Shown here: positions 35,957 through 44,899 of the stretch, in pieces
Position numbering within the stretch: position 1 is the first letter of the stretch
Layout of the letters: the number at the start of each line of letters is the position of its first letter
Assembly (NCBI GenBank): GCA_027618565.1
Contig: JAQCEQ010000002.1
Location: forward strand, 57,171 to 121,170
Source: Planctomycetota bacterium
GTDB taxonomy: Bacteria > Planctomycetota > Phycisphaerae > Phycisphaerales > SM1A02
Reading direction: 5' to 3'
DNA: 64,000 nt
Position numbers and translations under genes: made by a program
The notes under the pieces: model-generated
Databases searched by the model: none
Seen by the model: the letters and a program-made list of their open reading frames with translations, nothing else
What the model was told of the DNA's origin: nothing

Positions 35957-36757
35957 ATGGCGGCACCATCACGACGCAGGCGGTTCGTGGGCGGCAACTG
36001 GAAGATGAACCTTGATCGAGCCGGCGCCGTGAAGCTGGCATCCGCAACGCGCGAGGCGCTGGGATCGATCACGAGCGCCGTTGATGTCGTGCTCTTCCCC
36101 TCATTCACGCTGATCGAGCCTGTAGCCACCGCACTTGCCGGCAGCGCAATGGCCGTGGGAGCCCAGGACTGCTCGGCCGAGGCACTCGGTGCCTTCACGG
36201 GGCAGGTGAGCTGCGACATGGTGAAGGAAGCGGGCGCCACATGGTGTGTTATTGGACATTCAGAGCGGCGCCACGGTCTCGCAGAGTCAGACGATTTGGT
36301 CGGTGAAAAGGTGCTCCGCGCGCTCGGGTCCGGGATGAAAATCGTGCTTTGCGTGGGGGAGACCAAGCAAGAGCGAGAGGCCGGCCACGCTCATCAGGTG
36401 AATGTCAGGCAACTCCGCTCGGCGTTGGTGGATGTCACGGAGGAACACATGGCGCATGTGGTCGTGGCCTACGAGCCGGTGTGGGCGATCGGGACGGGGC
36501 TCTCGGCATCGCCGCAAGACGCTCAGGACGCGCACCACCAGCTCCGGCGTGAACTGGCAAGCCTGTACAATGCCCCGCTCGGCGATTCTGTGAGGATCGT
36601 CTACGGCGGATCGCTGAATCCAGCGAACGCCAGCACCTTGTGCGCGCTTCCAGATGTCGACGGAGGTCTCGTCGGCGGGGCCTCGCTCAAGGTTCCTGAC
36701 TTCTTGGCCGTGTGTGCCGCAGCCGCGGCTCGCACGGCAGCCAACCTCGCGCACTGA
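35957..36757 (+). CDS. tpiA: Triosephosphate isomerase
   Basis: A 266-residue TIM barrel enzyme with the substrate lysine in GGNWKMN, the electrophilic His in VIGHSERR, the catalytic Glu in AYEPVWAIGTG and the phosphate-binding end YGGSLNPANA and GGLVGGASL. It interconverts dihydroxyacetone phosphate and glyceraldehyde-3-phosphate in glycolysis and gluconeogenesis. The ATG at 35957 is preferred to an upstream in-frame start because it matches the family N terminus. First of a tpiA-secG-yicC series. Confidence 0.96.
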   Translation: MAAPSRRRRFVGGNWKMNLDRAGAVKLASATREALGSITSAVDVVLFPSFTLIEPVATALAGSAMAVGAQDCSAEALGAFTGQVSCDMVKEAGATWCVIGHSERRHGLAESDDLVGEKVLRALGSGMKIVLCVGETKQEREAGHAHQVNVRQLRSALVDVTEEHMAHVVVAYEPVWAIGTGLSASPQDAQDAHHQLRRELASLYNAPLGDSVRIVYGGSLNPANASTLCALPDVDGGLVGGASLKVPDFLAVCAAAAARTAANLAH

Positions 36758-36782
36758 TCCATCCGACCAACTCTCACCAATC

Positions 36783-37340
36783 ATGGACTGGCTCTTCGGC
36801 ATCCTCCTCGTCGGCTTCATCATCGTCAGCATCGCGATGGTGCTGATCATCCTCGTCCAGCGACCCCAGGGCGGCGGCCTCGCGGCTGCGTTTGGCGGCT
36901 CCAGTGGCGGCGGCACCGACACGGCGTTCGGTGGACGCACGGGTGATGTGCTCACGGTCACCACCGTCGGCGCCTTCACGCTCTACCTGCTCATCGCGAT
37001 CGGTCTCAATATCGTCTCCAATGTTCGCATCGAGGAAGCCAATGCGGCCCAGGTGGCGCCGGGACAGGGCACTTCCGCAGTGGACGGTGAGAACACCGAC
37101 ACGCCGGCCACGGGACCCGCTGGGATTGAGGTCCAGGACAACTCGGCCGTGCTGCCTTCAGATGCTCTCGCGACCGGTCCTGCTGATGTCGAGATCGTCG
37201 TGATTCCTGCCGCGGGAGAATCGGCTGCTGCACCGGCATCCACGCCGGAGGCGACGGCGCCGACAGCTGAAGCATCCGCACCCGCAACAGCGCCAGCGCC
37301 AGCGCCAGTTCCGGAACCCGCACCAGCGCCGGGGATCTGA
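36783..37340 (+). CDS. secG: SecG subunit of the Sec translocon, with Pro/Ala-rich tail
   Basis: A 185-residue protein. The first 80 residues are SecG: helix 1 (LLVGFIIVSIAMVLIILVQ), the conserved loop RPQGGGLAAAFGGSSGGG and helix 2 (VGAFTLYLLIAIGLNIVSN). A tail of about 105 residues follows, acidic then rich in Ala, Pro and Thr (ASAPATAPAPAPVPEPAPAP). Usual SecG is 75-110 residues, so the tail is an extension of unknown role. It follows tpiA by 25 bases and precedes yicC by 3. Confidence 0.93.
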   Translation: MDWLFGILLVGFIIVSIAMVLIILVQRPQGGGLAAAFGGSSGGGTDTAFGGRTGDVLTVTTVGAFTLYLLIAIGLNIVSNVRIEEANAAQVAPGQGTSAVDGENTDTPATGPAGIEVQDNSAVLPSDALATGPADVEIVVIPAAGESAAAPASTPEATAPTAEASAPATAPAPAPVPEPAPAPGI

Positions 37341-37343
37341 CCG

Positions 37344-38225
37344 ATGCTTCGGTCCATGACGGGATTCGGAGCGGCGAGTTGTGCCCGCCAAGGGCTCACG
37401 ATTCATGTCGAAGTCCGCTCCGTCAACAATCGACACTACAAGTCCACGCTTCGGCTTCCCGAGTCGCTTTCGCCGCTTGAGGGTGAAGTAGAGGCACAAC
37501 TGGCTAGGCGCATCTCCCGGGGAAGCGTGCAACTGACTATCCGATCGCACGGGAGCGCTGGAATTACTGCCGCGCAGATTGATTCGGCAGTCCTCCGCGG
37601 CTACATCGACCAGGCCGATGGCGCCCTCAAGGGGACTGCGGTCACGCGGGATCTTTCGGCGTTTCTCTCCCTCCCAGGCGTGATGATCGAGCAGCCGGGC
37701 GATGAGTTCCTCGCGGCCATTCGCGCTCTCCTTCCCGGTGTCATCGATGAAGCGTGCGACGCACTGCTGGCAATGAGGTCACGGGAAGGCGCGGATTTGG
37801 GCGCGACGCTTGCTGGGCTTGGCCGCGACCTGCGCCGGGCGCTTGCCGTGGTGGCCGAGCGGACCCCGATCGTGGTCGCTGGATACTCGCAGCGGTTGCG
37901 CCAGCGGATGGACTCGCTCCTGTCGGAACTGGGGTCGACCTCCTCGGAAGCGGACATCCTCCGCGAGGTGGCCATATTCGCCGAACGGAGCGACATCGCC
38001 GAGGAAGTGGTGCGCCTGCAGGGACACCTCGACCAGTTTGACCGGCTCATCTCGCCCTCGCACGGCGAACCCGTGGGTCGCACCCTTGACTTTCTCGCGC
38101 AGGAAATGCTGCGCGAGTCCAACACCATCGCCAGCAAATGCTCCGACATCGAGGTCAGCCGTGCGGTCGTGGAGATCAAGACCGCCATCGACCGGATGAA
38201 GGAGCAGGTGGCGAATGTCGAGTAG
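37344..38225 (+). CDS. yicC: YicC-family endoribonuclease-like protein
   Basis: A 293-residue protein of normal family length. Conserved start MLRSMTGFGA, then VEVRSVNNRHYKSTLRLPE, and the C-terminal DUF1732 part GRTLDFLAQEMLRESNTIASK, shown here by its core FLAQEMLRESNTI, and IKTAIDRMKEQVANVE. YicC proteins have been described as RNases that act on small RNAs. It follows secG closely, and its last 11 bases overlap the kinase gene. Confidence 0.95.
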   Translation: MLRSMTGFGAASCARQGLTIHVEVRSVNNRHYKSTLRLPESLSPLEGEVEAQLARRISRGSVQLTIRSHGSAGITAAQIDSAVLRGYIDQADGALKGTAVTRDLSAFLSLPGVMIEQPGDEFLAAIRALLPGVIDEACDALLAMRSREGADLGATLAGLGRDLRRALAVVAERTPIVVAGYSQRLRQRMDSLLSELGSTSSEADILREVAIFAERSDIAEEVVRLQGHLDQFDRLISPSHGEPVGRTLDFLAQEMLRESNTIASKCSDIEVSRAVVEIKTAIDRMKEQVANVE

Positions 38226-39300
38226 CCGCGCGCGCGAGACCTTTTCGGCTGACGAAGTCTCGATGGTGGTCCACCGATTCGCGCTTTCGCGCGTCACGGG
38301 CGTGAGCGAACTGGCGATTGGCTCCAGCCGGAGCCCCAAACTGGTTATTCGAACCGAGGGCGCCGCCTTCTTGCTCAAGCGGCGGGCGGATGATGCGGCC
38401 CGCGAGGAGAGGGTTCGATTCACCCAGTCGGTGCAGCTGGAACTGGAGCGACGGGGAGTGAGTGTTCCGCGCCTCATGCGCACATCCGGTGGCGGCGCGC
38501 CGGCGCTGCAGGCCGACGGACAGATCTACGAGGTCTTTGAGTTCGTCGAAGGCGAGAGCTACCAGTCCAGTCCGGTGCAGGCCGAGTCCGCGGGGCGTGC
38601 GCTGGGCTTGCTCCATGTGGCGATGTTGGGCTGGGTGCCTCCGGTCCCCACGCCGAAGGGCAACTACCACGCCGCGAGCAGCATGGAGAGGCTGGTGGAG
38701 CGGGCTCGATCGACCAGCATCACGCTGGCGGCGCGGGCACGCATGGTCCTGGATCAGGCGGCGTTCACTGAGGCGATGGAATCGATCGCGTCCGCCTATC
38801 GAATCGCCGGGACGCGAGTGGACCTGGGCGATCGTGGTCTGAGCTGTGTCAACCACGCCGACTTCCACCCGGGAAATGCGATCTTTGCTTCCGATGGGAG
38901 CGTCCGTGCGCTGGTGGACTTTGACTCCGCACGAATGGAAGACCCGATCCTGGACGTGGCCAACGGGCTGCTCCAGTTTGGGCATGTTCGGCATCGTGGG
39001 GCAGACCCCAGGACCTGGCCGGTCTCCGTGGACGACACGCTCACCGCAGCCTTCACGCGTGGCTATGTCTGCGCCAACGCAGGCGCGGCCGTGGCGGAGC
39101 GGGCCAACGCGATTCCTTGGCTCATGGTGGAGGCCGCGGTGGCAGAGAGCATCGTCGCCCTGGCCCGCCGGGGGCGGCTTGGCCCCGTGGCGGGACCGCG
39201 GGTGGTGGAATACCTTCGAACCCGCGTCGATTGGCTGGTCCTCCACGCGGGCCGGATCTCTAGACTGGTTCGGGAATGTGCATCGGCCGGCCCAGCCTGA
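38215..39300 (+). CDS. APH/choline-kinase-type phosphotransferase
   Basis: A 361-residue kinase-fold protein. Catalytic loop VNHADFHPGNAIF (HxD....N) and metal-binding LVDFDSARMEDP are intact; the ATP lysine may be in FLLKRRA. FEFVEGESY is the hinge. The closest families are homoserine kinase type II and aminoglycoside phosphotransferase-like enzymes, but the substrate cannot be told. It overlaps yicC by 11 bases and the PDZ gene by 25. Confidence 0.82.
   Translation: MSSSRARETFSADEVSMVVHRFALSRVTGVSELAIGSSRSPKLVIRTEGAAFLLKRRADDAAREERVRFTQSVQLELERRGVSVPRLMRTSGGGAPALQADGQIYEVFEFVEGESYQSSPVQAESAGRALGLLHVAMLGWVPPVPTPKGNYHAASSMERLVERARSTSITLAARARMVLDQAAFTEAMESIASAYRIAGTRVDLGDRGLSCVNHADFHPGNAIFASDGSVRALVDFDSARMEDPILDVANGLLQFGHVRHRGADPRTWPVSVDDTLTAAFTRGYVCANAGAAVAERANAIPWLMVEAAVAESIVALARRGRLGPVAGPRVVEYLRTRVDWLVLHAGRISRLVRECASAGPA
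39261..39266 (+). promoter_or_regulatory. Possible -10 element of the PDZ-protein gene
   Basis: TAGACT ends 9 bases before the ATG at 39276, inside the end of the kinase gene. There is no Shine-Dalgarno sequence; a leader of only about 3 bases is predicted. Confidence 0.35.
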
Positions 39301-40184
39301 GTTCCTTCGCGCTCGTCTTGACCGCGTGCGTTTCGCTGCGCGCCGCGGGGCAGGCCGTTCCGCAGGTGCCACCGTTGCCGCCCGAACTCCAGGGACAACG
39401 AGGCGCGCGCGAGGACTTCCAGCAGCGCGTGCGTGACCAGGTGGCGGCGGAGGTAGGACCAGCGGCCGTGGAAGCGGCGGGGTGCGGCGAGGCCATCGAG
39501 CGACTGCTCGAGCGGATGGGATCAGCGTCATTTGACGAGAGGGAAGCGGCGACCGTGGAACTGCTTCAGGGGAACCGCCCGACGGCCGAGATCCTCGCCT
39601 GCCTTGACGCGCGCCGGTGGGACGACGAAGTCCTTTTCCGGGCGCTGGCAGTCGTGGTCGATCGCATCGTCCTGGCGCCTCGCGGTGCGCTTGGAGTCTC
39701 CATGCAGCCGGCGACGATCGGCAATCGACCCGGCGTCACGATCCACGAGCTCATCGCGGGGCTGCCCGCGGAGAAGGTGCTCCGCGTGGGGGACCGGCTC
39801 TACCGAATCGATGGCGTGGCCGTCCTCTCCAACGAGGAGTGCATCGCCGCAATCCAGTCGCATGCGCCGGGAGAGGTGCTTCGCGTCAACATAGCGCGAC
39901 CCAGGCGCGGCGCCGACGGGAAGGCGCTCCTCGATCCCGCCGGCCTTCCGGTCGAGGATGAATTCGAGTTCACCGTGAAGCTGGGGAGCGACGAAGTGCT
40001 CGACAAGGCCAATCGCACGCGAGGGATGCGTGGCCCTTCGCAGAATTTTGCCGATGAACGCCGTCGCGCGGTCCTGGAGGCCATCAAGGCTTGGTTTCCC
40101 GAGGGAAGGGAACTCGCGCAGCGCAAGACGGCGCCCCCGACCGAGCGCGTGCCGCTGGGACGCGAGGGGCTCAGCCCCCGCTGA
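39276..40184 (+). CDS. Secreted PDZ-domain protein
   Basis: A 302-residue protein with a signal-like N terminus (SLSSFALVLTACVSLRAAGQA). After a helical region (residues about 30-110) comes a PDZ domain: GALGVSMQPATIGNRPGVTI, VLRVGDRLYRIDGVAV and EECIAAIQSHAPGEVLRV. No protease catalytic residues are seen, so it may bind protein termini in the periplasm. It ends in a basic region and overlaps the convergent adenylate kinase gene by 14 bases. Confidence 0.75.
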   Translation: MCIGRPSLSSFALVLTACVSLRAAGQAVPQVPPLPPELQGQRGAREDFQQRVRDQVAAEVGPAAVEAAGCGEAIERLLERMGSASFDEREAATVELLQGNRPTAEILACLDARRWDDEVLFRALAVVVDRIVLAPRGALGVSMQPATIGNRPGVTIHELIAGLPAEKVLRVGDRLYRIDGVAVLSNEECIAAIQSHAPGEVLRVNIARPRRGADGKALLDPAGLPVEDEFEFTVKLGSDEVLDKANRTRGMRGPSQNFADERRRAVLEAIKAWFPEGRELAQRKTAPPTERVPLGREGLSPR

Positions 40185-40794
40185 GCGGGTTCTTGAAGTG
40201 CCCGTCCTGGACCGGGACGACCACCTCGAGCACATGCTGCAACACGCTGGAGGGCGACCCCATGGCGTCCACGCTCTTGATGAGCGAGGGGTGGTAGTGC
40301 TCCAGCACGGGCTTGGTCTCCCGGTCGTACACGTCGAAGCGCCGCCGGATGACTTTCTCATCCGCGTCGTCGACACGGTTCTCCTTGAGCGCGCGCCGTC
40401 GCATCCGCGCGACCACCTTGTCAAGGTCTGGGCACACGAGGTGGATCACCTCCAGCACCTCGATGTACTCCTCCATCGCCTTCGCCTGCGCGACATTCCG
40501 TGGGATGCCATCCAGCACGAGCAAGTCCTCGTGCGGCTTGTAGAGGCTGAGCACGGTCTGGGCGTGGATGTTGGACCGCCACATCTCGATGGTGAGGTCA
40601 TCGGGGACGAGCAAGCCCTTCGACGAAAACTCGATGAACTTCTTGCCTAGGTCGCTGGTCATGTCCAGGGCGCGGAACACGTCGCCGCATGCCTGGTGGA
40701 AGAACCCGGGAATCTTGCCCAGGATCTTGCCCTGCGTGCCCTTGCCAGCGCCGGGAGCGCCAAAGAGGAGGATGGTCTTGTATCGGGTGGCCAA
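40171..40794 (-). CDS. adk: Adenylate kinase, short form without LID domain
   Basis: A 207-residue kinase starting at TTG with AGGA 6 bases upstream. P-loop GAPGAGKGTQ, AMP-binding GDVFRA and LVLDGIPRN, and RRFDVYDRETKPVLEHY are clear. Where long bacterial forms carry the LID with a zinc site, this one goes straight from RMRRRALKENR to VDDADEKV. It converts AMP plus ATP to two ADP. A TAGGCT hexamer about 55 bases upstream could be its -10 element. Alone on the minus strand between the PDZ gene and recJ. Confidence 0.9.
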   Translation of the reverse strand: MATRYKTILLFGAPGAGKGTQGKILGKIPGFFHQACGDVFRALDMTSDLGKKFIEFSSKGLLVPDDLTIEMWRSNIHAQTVLSLYKPHEDLLVLDGIPRNVAQAKAMEEYIEVLEVIHLVCPDLDKVVARMRRRALKENRVDDADEKVIRRRFDVYDRETKPVLEHYHPSLIKSVDAMGSPSSVLQHVLEVVVPVQDGHFKNPLSGG

Positions 40795-40870
40795 AGGGAG
40801 TCCTGCATCGAAGCCAAGCAGCCGTCCGGTCGGGGCGGCAAAGGAAGCCTAGCGGGGAGAACCGAGTTGG

Positions 40871-40900
40871 TTGAAGTGTGCCGACAGCCGGAAGTACCCT
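40871..40900 (+). promoter_or_regulatory. Possible leaderless promoter of recJ
   Basis: TTGAAG (40871-40876) and TACCCT (40895-40900) are 18 bases apart; the -10-like element ends 6 bases before the recJ ATG at 40907. There is no Shine-Dalgarno sequence. The stretch AGTACCCTCCGGCGATG closely resembles the start of the glmM-like gene. Confidence 0.45.
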
Positions 40901-40906
40901 CCGGCG

Positions 40907-42688
40907 ATGCCCGACCTGAATGGAATCCGCGGTTGCTGGCGCCTCCGGGACGGTGCGGGACCGGTCGGTGGATCGTTGCTTGAGTCGTTCCTCCAGGCAC
41001 GCGGCATTCCTGCAGCCCATCGGCGGAGTTTCCTTTCCCCACAGGTGTCGGACCTGAGGCCCGCCAGCGAATTGCCCGGGGCGCGCGCGGCGGCGAGGGT
41101 CATCCTCGCGGCGTGCGATGCCGGTCTCGGAATCGAGTTGTTCGGCGACTACGACGTGGACGGGACCTGTGCCATCGCGATCATGGTGCACACGCTTCGG
41201 CTCCTGAGGCCCGGTGCCGACCTGAAGTACACGATCCCGCACCGGCTGGAGGGGTACGGACTCTCGGTGGAAGGCATCGACACGATGCATGCTCGGCGCG
41301 GAGGCACGCCAGGGCTGTTGGTCACGGTCGACTGCGGCGTGACGGCGCGTGAGGCGCTGGCACGAGCGGCGGAGCTTGGATGGCAGTGCGTGGTGATCGA
41401 CCATCATGAGGTGGCGCGCGAGGGGCTCCCCACCGACTCGACGCAGGCCATCGTCCACTGGGACATCGATGGCCTGAGCGACGAGGTACGCAGTGCCACC
41501 GCACTGTGCGCGGGTGCGCTGGCGTGGAAGGTTGCGTGTTGCCTGGTGCAGGCGGAGCTCGGGGGATCGGCGACGCCGGAATCCCGGCGGTTGCTCTCGG
41601 ATCTCCTTTCCTATGCCGCCATGGCGACCGTGGCCGATGTGATGCCCCTGGTGGGTGAGAACCGGACGATCACCTCCCTGGGGCTTCGGCAGCTGGTGAT
41701 GGCCACACTTCCCGCGACACGAGCCATTGTCCGGCACGGTGCCGGCCTGGTGAGCGGGAAGCAGCTCGACAGCATGACGGTGGCGTACAAGATCGCACCG
41801 GCGCTCAATGCGGTCGGCCGGCTGGGATACGCGCAGGAGGTGGCGGACTTCTTGTGCTTGGAAGGCGCGCAAGATGGGGCGGCTGAGCGGGCTGCTGCCG
41901 ACCTTCGTCGCTTCCAGAAGTTCAACGAGGAACGCAAGCTGGTGGAGCGAGGCGCGACGACCGCCGCGCTGGCGATGGCTCGGGGACAGGTGTCGCAGGA
42001 ACAGGATGAACGACGCGGCGGGCTCTGCCTCTTTCACGAAGACTGGCATCCGGGCATCGTTGGCGTGGTGGCGGGGCGCGTGGCGGAGGTGCTTGGGAGG
42101 CCCACCATGGTGCTTGCGCTTGACCGGAACCGGGGTATCTATCGCGGGTCCGCTCGATCCCAGGGGCTGGTCAACCTCGCGGAGATGATCGACCAGTGCC
42201 GTGCGGTGATCACCACCGGCGGCGGGCATGCGGCGGCCGGTGGCGTCACGGTCGCCGTCGACCGGATCGAGGAGTTTGCGCGCACATTCCGTGCCGCGTG
42301 CGCCGAGGCGATGGTTGGATCGTCGGGACCGGAACCCCGCCCCCTCGACGGCGAGCTCCGGGTGGCAGACGCCACCCGCAGGGCGGTGGACGACCTCTAC
42401 CGTGCCGGCCACTTTGGCCACGGCTTCCGAGAACCCGTGTACCTCTGCCGCGACTGCACGGTCACCGAGATCCGCCAGCAGAACGCAAACTCGCTTGGCG
42501 TCTACCTGAGTCAGCGCGAGGAGGCCGGACCATTGCAGCCCCCCCAGCGCGCCGTTGTGTGGAGCGCCGACGAACTGTCAGCGCAGATCAGGGTCGGGGC
42601 ACGGCTCGACCTGATCATCTCCGTCAAGCCGGGGATCAAGGACTACGTCGATGCGGTGATCCATGATGTGATCATGGGTCCGAACTGA
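40907..42688 (+). CDS. recJ: Single-stranded-DNA-specific 5'-3' exonuclease RecJ
   Basis: A 593-residue DHH/DHHA1 phosphoesterase. Motif I FGDYDVDGTCA, motif III VVIDHHE, motif IV ATVADVMPL, then APALNAVGRLG. The DHHA1 part has GGGHAAAGGVTVAV and a C-terminal OB region. It degrades single-stranded DNA in repair and recombination, using manganese or magnesium. The ATG at 40907 is preferred; a TTG at 40871 is in frame but coincides with the likely -35. Confidence 0.94.
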   Translation: MPDLNGIRGCWRLRDGAGPVGGSLLESFLQARGIPAAHRRSFLSPQVSDLRPASELPGARAAARVILAACDAGLGIELFGDYDVDGTCAIAIMVHTLRLLRPGADLKYTIPHRLEGYGLSVEGIDTMHARRGGTPGLLVTVDCGVTAREALARAAELGWQCVVIDHHEVAREGLPTDSTQAIVHWDIDGLSDEVRSATALCAGALAWKVACCLVQAELGGSATPESRRLLSDLLSYAAMATVADVMPLVGENRTITSLGLRQLVMATLPATRAIVRHGAGLVSGKQLDSMTVAYKIAPALNAVGRLGYAQEVADFLCLEGAQDGAAERAAADLRRFQKFNEERKLVERGATTAALAMARGQVSQEQDERRGGLCLFHEDWHPGIVGVVAGRVAEVLGRPTMVLALDRNRGIYRGSARSQGLVNLAEMIDQCRAVITTGGGHAAAGGVTVAVDRIEEFARTFRAACAEAMVGSSGPEPRPLDGELRVADATRRAVDDLYRAGHFGHGFREPVYLCRDCTVTEIRQQNANSLGVYLSQREEAGPLQPPQRAVVWSADELSAQIRVGARLDLIISVKPGIKDYVDAVIHDVIMGPN

Positions 42689-42706
42689 GCGCGCGCCGAT
42701 GCCAAC

Positions 42707-44149
42707 TCAGTGACCCGAAAGGAGCGTCCTGGAGCCTTGGCCCAGGGACTGTGGAGCATCCGCGCGACCAGAGGCGAACGCCGCACGCAGGTCATCCACC
42801 GAGAGTGCCAGAGCCGGGTCAATCTCGATCACGGCATCCACGGCTCCGTCCTGGTCTCGCGGCACGCTCACGCCGCATGCACCCAGCCACCGTGCCGCGC
42901 GCGCCACCTGGGCGGCCTTGCTCGTCGTGGGGCTGTCCCCGCCATCGGCGTTCTTGATCGGGGCATACCAGTCGTCGCGGCAGGAGTCCACCACGATGGG
43001 TCGATCCGCCAGCGGGAGGGCGTCAAAGATGAAGGTCTCCAACTTGAGGCCGTTCGGCTCGGCGGGAACCTGCAGCACGCCATCGGCATCGAGGCAGGGC
43101 ACCCTCTTGCGGGCCACATGGAACGGGAGCGCGAATCCCCCATGCGTGAGCCGCTCGATGAACCCGATCGACAGGGCATGCACCGCAATGTTTCCCGCGC
43201 TGTGGAGCAGCCGGCCGTCGTCCAGGACCGCCGCGGCGAGTTCCGGTGGCATGTCGCTGTACTCGATGATCCCCACGCGGCCAGCCCGCTGGCAGAAGAC
43301 GCCCACTTTCTCGGAGGCGCTCCGGCGCGCCACACTGCGAGAGCTCATCTGTCCCCCCGAGGACGGATGCGTCGCGTGCAGTCCGAGGAACAGGGGCTCC
43401 GCCGGGTGCACCAGCGGGTTGTCCACCTGGAAGTACGACAGGTGCTCCACGCCCTGCTTGCGCAGTCGCGCCAGCTCGCCGCTCTCGGCGAGTGCGCGGA
43501 TGGAGCCGCCATGGCCATCGGGGTTCGTCGCCAGCTCGCCGCGGTCGCTCAGCAGGATCTTTCCGCGGCGATCCAGCGCGGGCATCGTCCCCTGCACGAT
43601 GAATCGAACCGTGCCCGGCGCGAGTCCCCACGACCCGTGTGCTCCGAAGAACTCGCGCGTGGGCGCGTCGTTCTGCGGGCTGGTCATCACGATCCAGTCC
43701 AGCGCCGCGCCGTACCGCTTGCGGAGCCCGAGGATGCCCTCGGCAAAGATCTGAAAAAGGCTCCGTTCCGTGACGGGGCTTGCCGGGAATGTTCCCTTGG
43801 GGGCATCCCATCCAAGTCGTGTGCCCTGACCGCCGGCAACCGTGAAGCACGCCACCTTGCCCGCCCTCAGGAGCGCCTCTCCGGCGGCGGCGAATTCGAT
43901 CCAGCCCTCTGGGTGTGCCGGGATCACATCCACGGGCTCGATGCGCGCGTGCGTGGAGTCCGCCTGTGCGGTTCCCAGGATGGTCGGCATTTCTCGAGCG
44001 AGCAGGTCCAGGGGCAGGCCATCGCATTGCGCCAGGACCGCGCGTGCGCGCGATTCGTCCAGTTCGCCGACGAAGCGGAGCAGGTGCTCCTGCCCGTGCG
44101 CGGCGAGGCGCTCGCGCGTGGCGGCGATGGCGTCCTTGAGGGAAGTCAT
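42707..44149 (-). CDS. UDP-N-acetylglucosamine/UDP-glucose pyrophosphorylase, eukaryote-like UDPGP family
   Basis: A 480-residue nucleotidyltransferase. Start MTSLKDAIAATRERLAAHGQEHLLRF resembles eukaryotic UAP1 proteins (core GQEHLLRF). The signature is VAGGQGTRLGWDAPKGTFPAS, shown by GGQGTRLG and PKGTF, followed by VMTSPQND and FQVDNPL, and NGLKLETFIFDALP late in the chain. It makes a UDP sugar from UTP and a sugar-1-phosphate; GlcNAc-1-P is likely because a GlmM-like mutase lies 3 kb away. A GTG at 44185 overlapping the phoU stop would add 12 residues; the shorter start fits the family better. Confidence 0.88.
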   Translation of the reverse strand: MTSLKDAIAATRERLAAHGQEHLLRFVGELDESRARAVLAQCDGLPLDLLAREMPTILGTAQADSTHARIEPVDVIPAHPEGWIEFAAAGEALLRAGKVACFTVAGGQGTRLGWDAPKGTFPASPVTERSLFQIFAEGILGLRKRYGAALDWIVMTSPQNDAPTREFFGAHGSWGLAPGTVRFIVQGTMPALDRRGKILLSDRGELATNPDGHGGSIRALAESGELARLRKQGVEHLSYFQVDNPLVHPAEPLFLGLHATHPSSGGQMSSRSVARRSASEKVGVFCQRAGRVGIIEYSDMPPELAAAVLDDGRLLHSAGNIAVHALSIGFIERLTHGGFALPFHVARKRVPCLDADGVLQVPAEPNGLKLETFIFDALPLADRPIVVDSCRDDWYAPIKNADGGDSPTTSKAAQVARAARWLGACGVSVPRDQDGAVDAVIEIDPALALSVDDLRAAFASGRADAPQSLGQGSRTLLSGH

Positions 44150-44181
44150 GCTGGCGGCTGGACGCGCACCCCGGGTGCCCA

Positions 44182-44865
44182 TCACCGGGCCACGGGAGCG
44201 TGAGGCTCGCTCCAGCCCTCGGGTCGATGGCGCACGATCTTGCCTGAATGGAGGTAGATGACCTGCTCGGCGATGTTCGTGCAGTGGTCGGCGATGCGCT
44301 CCAGGCTGCGCGTAACGCCAGTCAGCTTGAACGCGAATCGCACCCCGAACGTGCCCAGCGCCACCTGCTCCTGTGCGTGGAGCAGGATTTCCCCCTTGAA
44401 GCGGTCGACGGTGTCGTCAAAGAGGAGCACCTGGCGCGCCACTTCCGAGTCCTCGGTAGCCAACGCCTTGACGGCGTCGCGGACCATGCCAAGCACGCTG
44501 TTCGCCATCACCCGGAAGGTGGCGGGGATGCGCTCAGTGGGCTTCTCGTGCGCGACCACGAACTCCGCGATGTTCACGGCGCAGTCGGCGATCCGCTCCA
44601 GCTCGTTGTTGACCTTGACGATTGTGAGGATCGACCGGATCTCAAACTCGCCGGTCTCTCCCATCGCCAGGAGCGGGATGGACTGACGCTCGATGCTGAC
44701 ATCAGCGCGGTCAATCTCGTCGTCCGTCTCGATAACCGAGCGGGCGCGATTCTGGTCGTGGGTGAAGTAGCACTCCACCGCAGCCGTGCTCAACTCAAGG
44801 ACCGCGCGTCCCTGTGCCACGAGGTCCGCCTGCAACTGGAGCCGTCGCTCTGAGAAAGCACTCAT
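44182..44865 (-). CDS. phoU: PhoU-type phosphate regulator
   Basis: A 227-residue, all-helical protein with two PhoU repeats: IVKVNNELERIADCAVNIAE, shown by NNELERIADCAVNI, and KLTGVTRSLERIADHCTNIAE, shown by RSLERIADHCTNI. These carry the metal-cluster E/D positions. PhoU restrains the phosphate regulon kinase and the Pst importer. No pst or phoR gene is nearby, but ppk lies 4 kb downstream. A longer open frame upstream is not supported. Confidence 0.9.
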   Translation of the reverse strand: MSAFSERRLQLQADLVAQGRAVLELSTAAVECYFTHDQNRARSVIETDDEIDRADVSIERQSIPLLAMGETGEFEIRSILTIVKVNNELERIADCAVNIAEFVVAHEKPTERIPATFRVMANSVLGMVRDAVKALATEDSEVARQVLLFDDTVDRFKGEILLHAQEQVALGTFGVRFAFKLTGVTRSLERIADHCTNIAEQVIYLHSGKIVRHRPEGWSEPHAPVAR

Positions 44866-44872
44866 TGACCGT

Positions 44873-44878
44873 AGGATA
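44873..44878 (-). promoter_or_regulatory. Possible -10 element of phoU
   Basis: TATCCT on the minus strand ends 7 bases before the phoU ATG. No ribosome-binding site is visible. No clear -35 was found. Confidence 0.35.
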
Positions 44879-44899
44879 CCCCGCTCAGGATGCCCCGCG

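Noticed and set aside
40598..42421. 607-codon minus-strand frame across adk and recJ
   Set aside because: It is antisense to recJ and in the wrong frame for adk; the composition is that of a GC-driven shadow.
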